Positions 8,270 to 15,419 of a stretch of 64,000 bases of DNA are shown here, piece by piece. The notes under the pieces are model-generated. The model was not told where the DNA came from and made no database searches. It saw only the letters and a list, made by a program, of their open reading frames with translations. Positions within the stretch are counted from its first letter, which is position 1. Each line of letters begins with the position of its first letter. A program made the position numbers and the translations under genes. Origin of the DNA: Paenibacillus borealis (GTDB taxonomy: Bacteria; Bacillota; Bacilli; Paenibacillales; Paenibacillaceae); the NCBI RefSeq assembly GCF_000758665.1, contig NZ_CP009285.1:6944001-7008000 (forward strand). The letters are read 5' to 3'.

Positions 8270-9049
8270 ATGAAATATTATGTTGTGGATGCATTTGCGG
8301 AGAAATTATTCGAAGGTAATCCCGCGGGAGTATGTATTATGAAGGGCTGGCTTCCGGATGAGACAATGCAGCAAATTGCTGCTGAAAACAATCTCTCGGA
8401 AACAGCTTTTGCCGTCAAGGAGGGGGACCATTACCGGTTACGCTGGTTTACTCCGGCTGATGAGATTGAACTCTGTGGCCATGCTACTCTCGCAACAGCT
8501 TATGTCCTGGCTAACTTTTATGAAACTAATGTAGCAAGCTTTAAATTTCAGACCATGAGCGGGGAACTGGTTGTTCTAAGAAAAGGGAAGTATTACGAGC
8601 TGGATTTCCCCAGCAGGATGCCGGAGCGTTGGACATTAACCAGTCAAATGGTTGAAGCTCTTGGCATTCAGCCGGTAGAGACTTATTTAGCCAGAGATTT
8701 AATGTTCGTGCTGGAAAAAGAAGAAGATGTGCTTAACGCTGCTCCTGATTTCTCTAAACTGCGGCAGCTTCCCGATGGACTCGGGGTCTCGATCACGGCC
8801 AGAAGCGACACCTATGACTTTGCTTCCCGCAGCTTTTTTCCTAAGCTGAATGTGAATGAGGACCCTGTATGCGGCTCTGCTCACTGTAATTTCATTCCCT
8901 ATTGGGCAGCGCGGCTTGGTAAGGACGAGTTAGTAGCCCGGCAGCTCTCCAAACGCGGAGGAACATTATATTGTATAAATGACGGGGATCGTGTAAAAAT
9001 AAGCGGCTCTGCAGTTTTATATGCTGTTGCTGAGCTTCAGATCGGTTAA
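8270..9049 (+). CDS. PhzF family isomerase-like protein
   Basis: A 259-residue protein of the PhzF fold (duplicated DAP-epimerase-like domains). Visible family motifs are the N-terminal DAFAEKLFEGNPAGV, the segment DEIELCGHATLATAYV and the C-terminal EDPVCGSAHCNFIPY. Asn40 and Glu45 in AENNLSETAF are at the position of the catalytic Glu of PhzF. The family isomerises small substrates such as dihydro-hydroxyanthranilate, but most members outside phenazine clusters have no known substrate, and no phenazine genes are present here. TTGGAGG lies just upstream of the ATG. It ends before a shared terminator with the convergent gene to the right. Confidence 0.88.
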   Translation: MKYYVVDAFAEKLFEGNPAGVCIMKGWLPDETMQQIAAENNLSETAFAVKEGDHYRLRWFTPADEIELCGHATLATAYVLANFYETNVASFKFQTMSGELVVLRKGKYYELDFPSRMPERWTLTSQMVEALGIQPVETYLARDLMFVLEKEEDVLNAAPDFSKLRQLPDGLGVSITARSDTYDFASRSFFPKLNVNEDPVCGSAHCNFIPYWAARLGKDELVARQLSKRGGTLYCINDGDRVKISGSAVLYAVAELQIG

Positions 9050-9071
9050 GAACTAACCGCTCTTTACATTA

Positions 9072-9103
9072 AAGCCCCACCGCTTCGTTTGCGGCGGGGC
9101 TTG
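9072..9103. terminator. Bidirectional terminator between convergent genes
   Basis: AAGCCCCACCGC and GCGGCGGGGCTT form a strong GC hairpin around TTCGTTT between the converging PhzF and MDR genes. A closely similar hairpin sits at about 7699-7722. Confidence 0.75.
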
Positions 9104-9105
9104 GA

Positions 9106-10104
9106 TTATTTTATTTTCAATATAATCTTGCCCTTAGCCCGGCCGGATTCGGAGTACTCCATCGCCTGCTGAGCTTCTGCAAAAGGAAATACCCGGTCAA
9201 TCACAGGCTTGATGGCACCGGATTCAATATATTCAGCGATGATTTCCAGCTGTCTGCCGCTCGGCTTCATGAACAGGAAGCTGTATTTCACCTTGGTTTT
9301 GCGCTCCAGCCTTGTGATTCTCCGGGTGACGAGCCGTAATAGATTAACCTTCAGGAACCCTAACCCGTATTCTTTGCCGAAACGGGCGTTGGGCAGACCT
9401 GATACGGATACGACATGTCCCCCCGGTTTGACGATACTGAAGGCCCTTTCTAACGTTTCTCCGCCAATGGTATCGTATACTCCGTCATAATTGTGCAGAA
9501 CCTGATCAAATTGCTCTGTTTTATAATCGATGATCTGATCGGCCCCAAGTGACTTAACGAGTTCAGCTCCGGCTTCGCTTGCAGTGGTTGCAACGTAAAT
9601 CCCCATCGCTTTGGCAAGCTGGATGGCGAAGGTACCCACGCCGCCCGCTCCCGCCTGAATCAATACCTTTTGTCCAGCCGACAGCTGTAAAATATCATGC
9701 AGTGCCTGGTACGAAGTGAGTCCGACTAAAGGAATAGAAGCAGCTTCTTCAAAGGAAAGGTTGCCGGGCTTCAGCGCGATATCCTCCTCATGAACAGCAA
9801 TATACTCCGCGAAGGTGCCAATCCTGCTTTTTCTGGGCCGGCCGTAGATTTCATCACCTACCTTGAATTTCTTGACCTTATCCCCCACCTGGATAATCAC
9901 ACCTGAGAAATCATTGCCCAAAATAAGCGGCATCTCATATTTCAATAGCATACGCAGCTTGCCATCCCGGATTTTGAAGTCGATCGGATTGATACTTGCC
10001 GCATGGATTTCCGCGAGCACCTCATGCTCACCGACTTCGGGCATTGGGCGGTCCGCTAACAGCAGCGGAGTTTGTCCGTATTTTTCGATAACCATTGCTT
10101 TCAT
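9106..10104 (-). CDS. NADP-dependent MDR-family quinone oxidoreductase
   Basis: A 332-residue zinc-independent medium-chain dehydrogenase/reductase. The GroES-like N-terminal half is followed by the Rossmann motif AGAGGVGTFAIQLAKA near residue 150 and the SLGADQIIDY signature for cofactor recognition. The structural zinc cysteines of alcohol dehydrogenases are absent, which points to a quinone reductase or enoyl reductase role. GGAGGG lies upstream of the ATG. A palindrome CTAGCC-TTA-GGCTAG at 10168-10182 lies in its promoter region and could be an operator. The gene converges on the PhzF gene. The physiological substrate is unknown. Confidence 0.88.
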   Translation of the reverse strand: MKAMVIEKYGQTPLLLADRPMPEVGEHEVLAEIHAASINPIDFKIRDGKLRMLLKYEMPLILGNDFSGVIIQVGDKVKKFKVGDEIYGRPRKSRIGTFAEYIAVHEEDIALKPGNLSFEEAASIPLVGLTSYQALHDILQLSAGQKVLIQAGAGGVGTFAIQLAKAMGIYVATTASEAGAELVKSLGADQIIDYKTEQFDQVLHNYDGVYDTIGGETLERAFSIVKPGGHVVSVSGLPNARFGKEYGLGFLKVNLLRLVTRRITRLERKTKVKYSFLFMKPSGRQLEIIAEYIESGAIKPVIDRVFPFAEAQQAMEYSESGRAKGKIILKIK

Positions 10105-10167
10105 GATGGACCCTCCAGCTTTTGTTTAATAAAACCGCTCAAAGAAAACAGACCAGAATACGTTGCT

Positions 10168-10182
10168 CTAGCCTTAGGCTAG
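10168..10182. promoter_or_regulatory. Palindrome upstream of the MDR gene
   Basis: CTAGCC-TTA-GGCTAG is a perfect 6-3-6 inverted repeat about 65 bp upstream of the MDR start, between two divergent genes. It is a plausible repressor or MerR-type operator. No regulator gene is adjacent. Confidence 0.4.
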
Positions 10183-10285
10183 TTTAGTAATGGAGACATG
10201 TACATAATAGGTGTAATTTGTATAATAAAAAAAAGATAAATCCCTTGATCCTACTGGGTTTTTAAGTGTAAAAGGTGGTGTAAAA

Positions 10286-10399
10286 ATGACTTACGTATTT
10301 GCATATGAACACTTTGATCATTCGGAAGACAGGTTAGTCTTTCAGCCGAAAATAAATCCCTTTGATACCAGAATTACAAAAAAACACACTAACCTTTAA
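10286..10399 (+). other. Probable displaced N-terminal part of the Fic gene
   Basis: An ATG at 10286 has GGTGG just upstream and opens a 37-codon frame starting MTYVFAYEHFDHSEDRL. It stops at 10397-10399 inside the Fic gene. Skipping one base in CCCTTTG (10358-10364) would join ...QPKINP to the Fic frame ...LIPELQKN. This frame, rather than the TTG at 10362, has the translation start signals. Confidence 0.5.
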
Positions 10400-11249
10400 A
10401 CAAAAAGCACAAATCGAGGTTAAAAATGTCTTTGAAACTTATGAGTATCTTTATAGTTTAAATCCAAACAAAGATTTTTCAGATATGGATGAACCTGTAT
10501 TGAAAAAAATACAATTTACTTTAATGAACGAATTGACTGGTTACCCCAACGGATATAGAAGCATTCCTGTAGCTCTTCAAGATGGTGATGGATACGTCAG
10601 TTATCAACCTCCAGCCTTTAATGAAGTTCCGCGTCTCATGCAGGCTTACTTTTCCTGGCTTTATACTAGTGTAACCGGATATATGAGCCCATACGATACA
10701 ACAAATGCCAATCTTGATAAAAAGCTGCATCCGCTCATCATTTCTGGAATTACCCATCATTTAATAGGCTATATCCATCCATTTCCTGCTGGTAACGGAA
10801 GAACAGCACGGGCATTTTCTACTTTAGTTGGGTTGATACACAGCGACCTTGCCACAATTAAAGATGCGTTTAGTGTGGAAGAATTCTTTGATAAAAGAAT
10901 AGAAGATTATTATGATACGCTAATGGTAGCAACTCAAGGTAATTTAAAACCATTCATTGTTTTTTATCTAGAATGCGTCAACGCATCGCTTACCAAGGTT
11001 CTCAGACAACTACAACGTTACGATAGAATCAAACATATTCGTGAATTGCTGAGCAGAGGGCATGCGAAAACGATGTTCGAGTTGATTAGCAGAATGGATG
11101 ATGGAGAGACTTTCCATAGACAATTGTTTGATAATACTTTGGATGTTTCTTCCTCAAGTATTGCGAAGAATATTACAAAACTCAAAGAGCTGGGCATAAT
11201 CAAGCCAGGGAACGCTCGCGGAGAATATATCGTCTGTATAGTGGATTAG
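10362..11249 (+). CDS. Fic domain protein (possible frameshifted N terminus)
   Basis: A 295-residue frame containing the Fic active site HPFPAGNGRTAR at 139-150, which matches the family consensus HxFx(D/E/A)GNGRxxR with His139 as catalytic base. Fic proteins usually transfer AMP or another nucleotide to a target protein, often as toxins or regulators. The C-terminal part (about 215-295) looks like a winged helix (DVSSSSIAKNITKLKELGII), as in many Fic-HTH proteins. The only in-frame start near the front is TTG 10362 without a ribosome site, while an upstream ATG frame with one is offset by one base. An alternative is a natural short form. It lies next to the quorum-sensing cassette, convergent with it. 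Confidence 0.8.
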   Translation: MIPELQKNTLTFKQKAQIEVKNVFETYEYLYSLNPNKDFSDMDEPVLKKIQFTLMNELTGYPNGYRSIPVALQDGDGYVSYQPPAFNEVPRLMQAYFSWLYTSVTGYMSPYDTTNANLDKKLHPLIISGITHHLIGYIHPFPAGNGRTARAFSTLVGLIHSDLATIKDAFSVEEFFDKRIEDYYDTLMVATQGNLKPFIVFYLECVNASLTKVLRQLQRYDRIKHIRELLSRGHAKTMFELISRMDDGETFHRQLFDNTLDVSSSSIAKNITKLKELGIIKPGNARGEYIVCIVD

Positions 11250-11259
11250 CCTCGTAGTT

Positions 11260-11291
11260 AAGCCCCGCCGCAGTCTCCTATGGTGGGGCTG
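11260..11291. terminator. Hairpin between the Fic gene and the peptide genes
   Basis: AGCCCCGCC (from 11261) pairs with GGTGGGGCT (to 11290). It lies between the convergent Fic gene and the pro-peptide genes. The T-run is weak on both sides. Confidence 0.45.
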
Positions 11292-11358
11292 TAAGTAATA
11301 CTAATATGGCAATAACTAAACCGAGATTACAAATAATAACTCAGCCATCTCCGTGTAT

Positions 11359-11460
11359 TTATGATGTAATCACAGGGGAGCTTGGTGCATCTGGACCTAC
11401 AATAATTGGCGAAAAAATAATACTAAAAAGAGTTAGAAGTACTACTACCTTCTTCTTCAT
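11359..11460 (-). CDS. Pro-peptide gene 2 (duplicated signalling peptide, truncated tail)
   Basis: A 33-codon gene with GGGAGGAG 4 nt before its ATG at 11460. The product begins MKKKVVVLLTLFSIIFSP, a Lys-rich start and hydrophobic stretch typical of a secretion signal, then IIVGPDAPSSPVITS and a TAA stop. It is a tandem copy of the gene at 11525-11644, offset by 184 bp. After the TAA the old frame continues as IHGDG and then TGA, homologous to the NHGEG tail of copy 1. So this copy either makes a different peptide or is decaying. Function as a pheromone precursor is inferred from position behind the receptor gene. Confidence 0.7.
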   Translation of the reverse strand: MKKKVVVLLTLFSIIFSPIIVGPDAPSSPVITS

Positions 11461-11524
11461 GAGACTCCTCCCAAAAGTAGAATTTGATACTGATCCTGAA
11501 TTTGTTATCAATTTAGAAAATAAA

Positions 11525-11644
11525 TCAGCCTTCTCCGTGGTTAAATAAGGTTACAACAGGAGAGTCAGGTGCGGTTGGACCTACAATGATTGGCGATAAA
11601 ATAATACTAAGAACAGTTAGAAGTACTACTACCTTCTTCTTCAT
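11525..11644 (-). CDS. Pro-peptide gene 1 (RRNPP-type signalling peptide precursor)
   Basis: A 39-codon gene that starts inside the last codons of the receptor gene, overlapping it by 38 bases in another frame. GGGAGGAG lies 6 nt before the ATG at 11644 and is itself receptor coding sequence. The product begins MKKKVVVLLTVLSIILSP, a short signal-peptide-like stretch, continues IIVGPTAPDSPVVT and ends LFNHGEG. In RRNPP systems such a precursor is exported, trimmed to a short C-terminal or near-C-terminal peptide, re-imported by the Opp permease and bound by the receptor's TPR domain. The mature peptide is probably within the last 5 to 8 residues; this is inference. Confidence 0.8.
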   Translation of the reverse strand: MKKKVVVLLTVLSIILSPIIVGPTAPDSPVVTLFNHGEG

Positions 11645-13004
11645 GATAAACTCCTCCCAAAAGTAGAATTTGATACTGATCCTGAACTTCTTGATTGGCA
11701 ACTATCCTAAATCTTTCAAATAGAGTTACACTTTCTAGTATATACTTTTCATTGTTTATGCATTGGAAATTTTTTATAGTTTTTAATAATAAATCAAAGC
11801 CTTTGAGGTAATTATCCTTAAATAAATAATAATAAGCGAGTTCATATGTTAAATTAGCTTGACGATCCATAGTAAGATTACGAGAATATCTACTTTTAAC
11901 CAGCTCGACTAATATCTCTTCTATTTCTTGCTTATAAAAATCCAGAGTTCTATCAATATTAAGCTGGTTTTTATTTGCTGCTCTCAAAATATATAATAAA
12001 CCGATAACTAGTTCATCTCTATGTTTATCAATGTATGAAACATATGCTTCTATTACCGTGGTATCACCACTCAATAGCTTTGTAATATATATATTTGCTA
12101 TTGACCATTCATGGAAAAGGTTCTTCCAGTGCTCTACTGTCTCACCTTGCTCCTTAACCCAACTTAAATCTGCATAGGCATATTTATAAGTCAAAGCCCC
12201 TTCATAATCCTCTAGCTCATCACAAACGTTGCCCCGCAGCAAGTCACTATAAGCAATATAAAAGAACAAGGGTCTTCCAGGTAGTTTGCCCGGTTCGGCT
12301 GATTTCCGGTCAGAGCGGTACTTCATGTCATATTGGATTCTGGCTTTATGGCCCATTTTGGCGGCAAATTCATCGACCTTATCCCAGCGCTGTAAGGAAC
12401 GGTATGTATTGGCAAGCTCTTTGAGTGCATCCAGCTGGTCCACTTCATCCAACCGCTCAACGAAGGGCTCAAACCGGTTAGCTATCCACAGATTTCTGTC
12501 CTGATCATCACTAAGTGAGATGGTAAACAACCGGTACTGGCATAGTGCCAGCCGTTCCGAATGCTGGAAGCGTTCAGCTTCGGCAACAATCTCATAGATT
12601 GCGGCGGCTGCCTCCATTTTCCCGGCAGTGAATAGTTCTTCCGCTGTATCAAACAACAGGGGAGCGTACATCAGGTTGTCCATAATATGGCGGGCAAGTC
12701 TCTGAATGCTGTCCAGCTTGTTTAGATCTGCACAGCGGAGCAGCAGCGGACCAATTCTGCGCCAGTCCGAAGAGCCGTCGATAATATAATTATCGATGTA
12801 TAGGTCGTAGAAGAACCCTTCCTCCCGTCCCATCGCCCGAGTGATCCGGTCAAGCTGCTGCATCGCAATCGGCCGGTGCCCATGAACGATATTACTGAGT
12901 GTCCCGGAATGAAGCTGGGAATGCCTGGCGAATTGAGTGATCGTCAAAGCTTTTTGTCTTAAATACTCCTCCAGTTCTGCTAATATCGTGGTTGTTGCCT
13001 CCAA
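11607..13004 (-). CDS. XRE-TPR receptor/regulator of the RRNPP quorum-sensing type
   Basis: A 465-residue protein with an N-terminal XRE helix-turn-helix (about 8-62, including LTITQFARHSQLHSGTLSNI) and a long all-helical region with TPR-like repeats to the C terminus. This layout is that of RRNPP receptors (PlcR, NprR, AimR and the Paenibacillus Alo proteins), cytosolic DNA-binding proteins switched by a re-imported peptide. I chose the TTG start at 13004 because AAAGGTGG lies 7 nt upstream; the frame extends to a TTG at 13070 without a ribosome site. The pro-peptide gene overlaps its 3' end, strongly supporting a receptor-peptide pair. Its targets are unknown; the Fic gene is the nearest neighbour. 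Confidence 0.85.
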   Translation of the reverse strand: MEATTTILAELEEYLRQKALTITQFARHSQLHSGTLSNIVHGHRPIAMQQLDRITRAMGREEGFFYDLYIDNYIIDGSSDWRRIGPLLLRCADLNKLDSIQRLARHIMDNLMYAPLLFDTAEELFTAGKMEAAAAIYEIVAEAERFQHSERLALCQYRLFTISLSDDQDRNLWIANRFEPFVERLDEVDQLDALKELANTYRSLQRWDKVDEFAAKMGHKARIQYDMKYRSDRKSAEPGKLPGRPLFFYIAYSDLLRGNVCDELEDYEGALTYKYAYADLSWVKEQGETVEHWKNLFHEWSIANIYITKLLSGDTTVIEAYVSYIDKHRDELVIGLLYILRAANKNQLNIDRTLDFYKQEIEEILVELVKSRYSRNLTMDRQANLTYELAYYYLFKDNYLKGFDLLLKTIKNFQCINNEKYILESVTLFERFRIVANQEVQDQYQILLLGGVYHEEEGSSTSNCS

Positions 13005-13704
13005 GTCATAACCACCTTTCCTCTTCAATTTGTGATAAATAGAATAAAATCCCTTTTTTTTGTTATACAAAATATACCAGTGGTCGATTCAATTATCAAG
13101 ATAAAATTATGTATATTTCCTTAATTTTTAAATTTTGGCATTACAGTTGCCATTCTAAAAAAACTATACCTTTATTCTCGACCTTCCAGTTATCTCGGAG
13201 TACCGAAAAAGGAGCATAACGTCTTAAACATCCCCAGGTGGATACGGCTTCGCCGTCCTTAAATTAGCGAAGCAGGCAGTGCGTGTCTGCAGGAGGCGGG
13301 ACTAGATCATTTGGGGAGGGGGATTCACAGATTTAAGGAGTTTTATGTACAGTTCTTGAGCGCGGTGGATTAATTTAAGTGGAATTTGTACATCTAACTT
13401 GTCGGCAATGATCCACTTATAAAAAATAGTTGGATAAACAACACTTAATCGGTCCGATTTCTGCTGAATCCATAAGGTTGGGCGGATTAAGTGTACTTTT
13501 TCCATCTGCTTACTCCCAACCCTCCGTTTCGGCAGAATTAAGTGCCTTTTTTCCAACTCTTCCTGCCCTCCCCTCCCGCCACTAACAAGTAGTAAGACTT
13601 TGCCATCCTTATAAAAGACGGTACCGTTTCAGGGAGGGAATCGAAGGATAATTCATAGCGTAAATCCTAGCCAAGGTCATTTCGCTTTGCTTCTGACATA
13701 CACA
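13005..13704. other. Gene-free region with GGCGGATT-type repeats
   Basis: The A/T-rich part at 13020-13190 should hold the receptor promoter. From about 13360 to 13560 the word TTAAGTG or its complement recurs, framed by GGCGGATT (13481) and GGCAGAATT (13531), 50 bp apart. This spacing and frame match the repeats at 48540 and 49001. No gene is supported. Confidence 0.55.
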
Positions 13705-15234
13705 TCATTCCTCGCTAGCCCGCGCCTTAGCCTCCGCCTCCGTATACTCCTGGATGATCATACTGCCGCCGCTGGTCTGCCATTTCTCGACCTCTCCGGC
13801 GAATCCGTCCGCATCGATATTGCCAAGAATATAATTGTAGGTGGCATCTACGATAATGGCTGACAGCTCGGCGTTCTTCTCATCATAGGTAGCGGAGGTT
13901 AACCGTACTGCCGGGTCATCGACCAGGAACTGCTCATTATCCTGGCTAAGCTGGTCGGCAAGGGCCGTCAGCTGTTCCTTCTGCGCGACCTCCATAATAT
14001 TCTTGTTGCCGATATCGGCAATCATCAGGGAATAGAGCGGATTTACCTCAAATACACGCAGCTGGGACGTTTCCTCAGGAAGGATCACCTTGCCCTCCCC
14101 ATCCAGCAGATAATGCCGGCCCTCGAAGCCGTACACCATCAGGTTGGCTACGTCCTTATCCATCGTGCGGTCAAAGAACCCCAGTACCTGTTTCAGTTCC
14201 TGCTCTGTGGCAATGGCTTTTTTGGAGAAAAGATACAGGCCGTTGTACTTGGGAATCGACCATACCTTGTAACCGTCCGGCCCCTTGATCCGATTAATCA
14301 GGGTAAGCTCCGCCTTGGGGTTAATCGCCTTGGCCTCAATCGAGAGCCGCTGCACATCCGTCATGCTCCCGATGAAAATCCCTGCCGTCCCGCGGATGAA
14401 CTTATCCCGCTGCACATCCTTGCTGGTCAGGGCGAAGTCCTGGTTAATGATCCCCTCGTTATATAATTTGCGCATGAAATTCATCGTGTCCATATATTCA
14501 GGAGTGGCGAATTCCGGAATAAACCGGTTGTTCTCGATCTTCCAGTTATTCGGTGTGCCGAAATAGGAGCTTAACGTCTTAAATACCCCGTATACCAGGT
14601 CATTCCGGTCTACCAGTCCAAGGGTATCGGCTTTGCCGTTTCCGTCCGGATCATTATAGGTGAACTGCTTCATCACCTCGTACAGCTCATCCAGTGTCCC
14701 GGGCGGACTCAGCTGCAGGTGATCCAGCCAGTCCTTGCGGATAATAATCCCCTGCCTGGAAGCGGGTCTTTCCGTGTAGAGGCCATAAATCCCCCCGTCC
14801 ACCGTGGTCTGCTTGAGAATAGAGGAATCCAGCTGGCGCAGATTCGGAAACTCCTCCAGGTACGGTCCAATCTCCCAAAACGCGCCGGAACGGATCATAT
14901 TCTTGACCGGATTATAATCGGTGAATTTCACAAACGTAACTTTGCCGAGGGCACCGGTGGTCAGCGCCGTATTCATTTTGTCCGTGTACACACCCTCGGG
15001 CACCCAGGTGATATTCAGCTGTGTCCCGGTCAATCTCTCAATCTCGGCGATAAGATCCTTGGACGGGGTCTGCGGGAAATGCAGCGGCGCAAGAATTGAG
15101 ATGGACGGCTTATCCCCGGCTTTGTCCGAACCGTCAGAGTCCCCCTCACTGCAAGCGCTTAACAAACTGAACGAGAATAGTAGAATAGAGCAGCATATAA
15201 GAGTCACTTTCCTGCCCGCTAATCCTTTGAACAT
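13705..15234 (-). CDS. Orphan extracellular solute-binding lipoprotein (LplA-like)
   Basis: A 509-residue lipoprotein with a signal peptide ending in LSAC (Cys28) and a Ser/Asp/Gly-rich linker. It is clearly paralogous to the lipoproteins at 5756 and 31746, sharing RQGIIIRKDWLDHLQL, YNDPDGNGKADTLGLVDRND and a C-terminal YNYILGNIDADGFAGEVEKW pattern. No permease gene is next to it. It is divergent from the membrane AraC regulator at 15420, with 180 bp between them. It may deliver ligand to a transporter elsewhere or act as the sensing subunit of that regulator; the latter is inference from gene order alone. Confidence 0.9.
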   Translation of the reverse strand: MFKGLAGRKVTLICCSILLFSFSLLSACSEGDSDGSDKAGDKPSISILAPLHFPQTPSKDLIAEIERLTGTQLNITWVPEGVYTDKMNTALTTGALGKVTFVKFTDYNPVKNMIRSGAFWEIGPYLEEFPNLRQLDSSILKQTTVDGGIYGLYTERPASRQGIIIRKDWLDHLQLSPPGTLDELYEVMKQFTYNDPDGNGKADTLGLVDRNDLVYGVFKTLSSYFGTPNNWKIENNRFIPEFATPEYMDTMNFMRKLYNEGIINQDFALTSKDVQRDKFIRGTAGIFIGSMTDVQRLSIEAKAINPKAELTLINRIKGPDGYKVWSIPKYNGLYLFSKKAIATEQELKQVLGFFDRTMDKDVANLMVYGFEGRHYLLDGEGKVILPEETSQLRVFEVNPLYSLMIADIGNKNIMEVAQKEQLTALADQLSQDNEQFLVDDPAVRLTSATYDEKNAELSAIIVDATYNYILGNIDADGFAGEVEKWQTSGGSMIIQEYTEAEAKARASEE

Positions 15235-15305
15235 TTCATAACCCCCTAAATCGGAATATTTATATACAATAAGGCCCTATTTATTGAATAATTTAGCATG
15301 CGTAG

Positions 15306-15349
15306 TGATTATTAGAGAAAATGATTATTGCGGCACCAGATGATTATTG
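15306..15349. promoter_or_regulatory. Three direct repeats TGATTATT in the divergent promoter
   Basis: TGATTATTA (15306-15314), TGATTATTG (15322-15330) and TGATTATTG (15341-15349) occur on one strand at 16- and 19-bp intervals between the lipoprotein and regulator genes. Spaced direct repeats are the usual form of AraC-family operators. Confidence 0.5.
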
Positions 15350-15419
15350 TTATTATCCTTCGTGGTGCATACACTTAAAGCAGCGATTATGACCACTCCA
15401 TGAAAAGGTGCTGAATCTG

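Larger units (their letters stand above)
11341..11690 (-). repeat. Tandem duplication covering receptor tail and pro-peptide gene
   Basis: About 165 bp are present twice: approximately 11525-11690 and 11341-11506. Each copy starts with the sequence of the receptor's 3' end (TTCAGGATCAGTATCAAATT, then CTACTTTTGGGAGGAGT), which contains the ribosome site of the following peptide gene, and ends past the peptide stop. Differences are scattered, so the duplication is not recent. Confidence 0.85.

Noticed and set aside
9072..9103. GC hairpin considered as a third dispersed mobile repeat because it resembles 7699-7722
   Set aside because: Its position between convergent genes and its simple stem fit a terminator better.
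11306..11548. 80-codon plus-strand frame between Fic and the receptor gene
   Set aside because: It is the opposite strand of pro-peptide copy 2. The minus-strand genes have ribosome sites and a signal-peptide pattern; the plus frame has neither.
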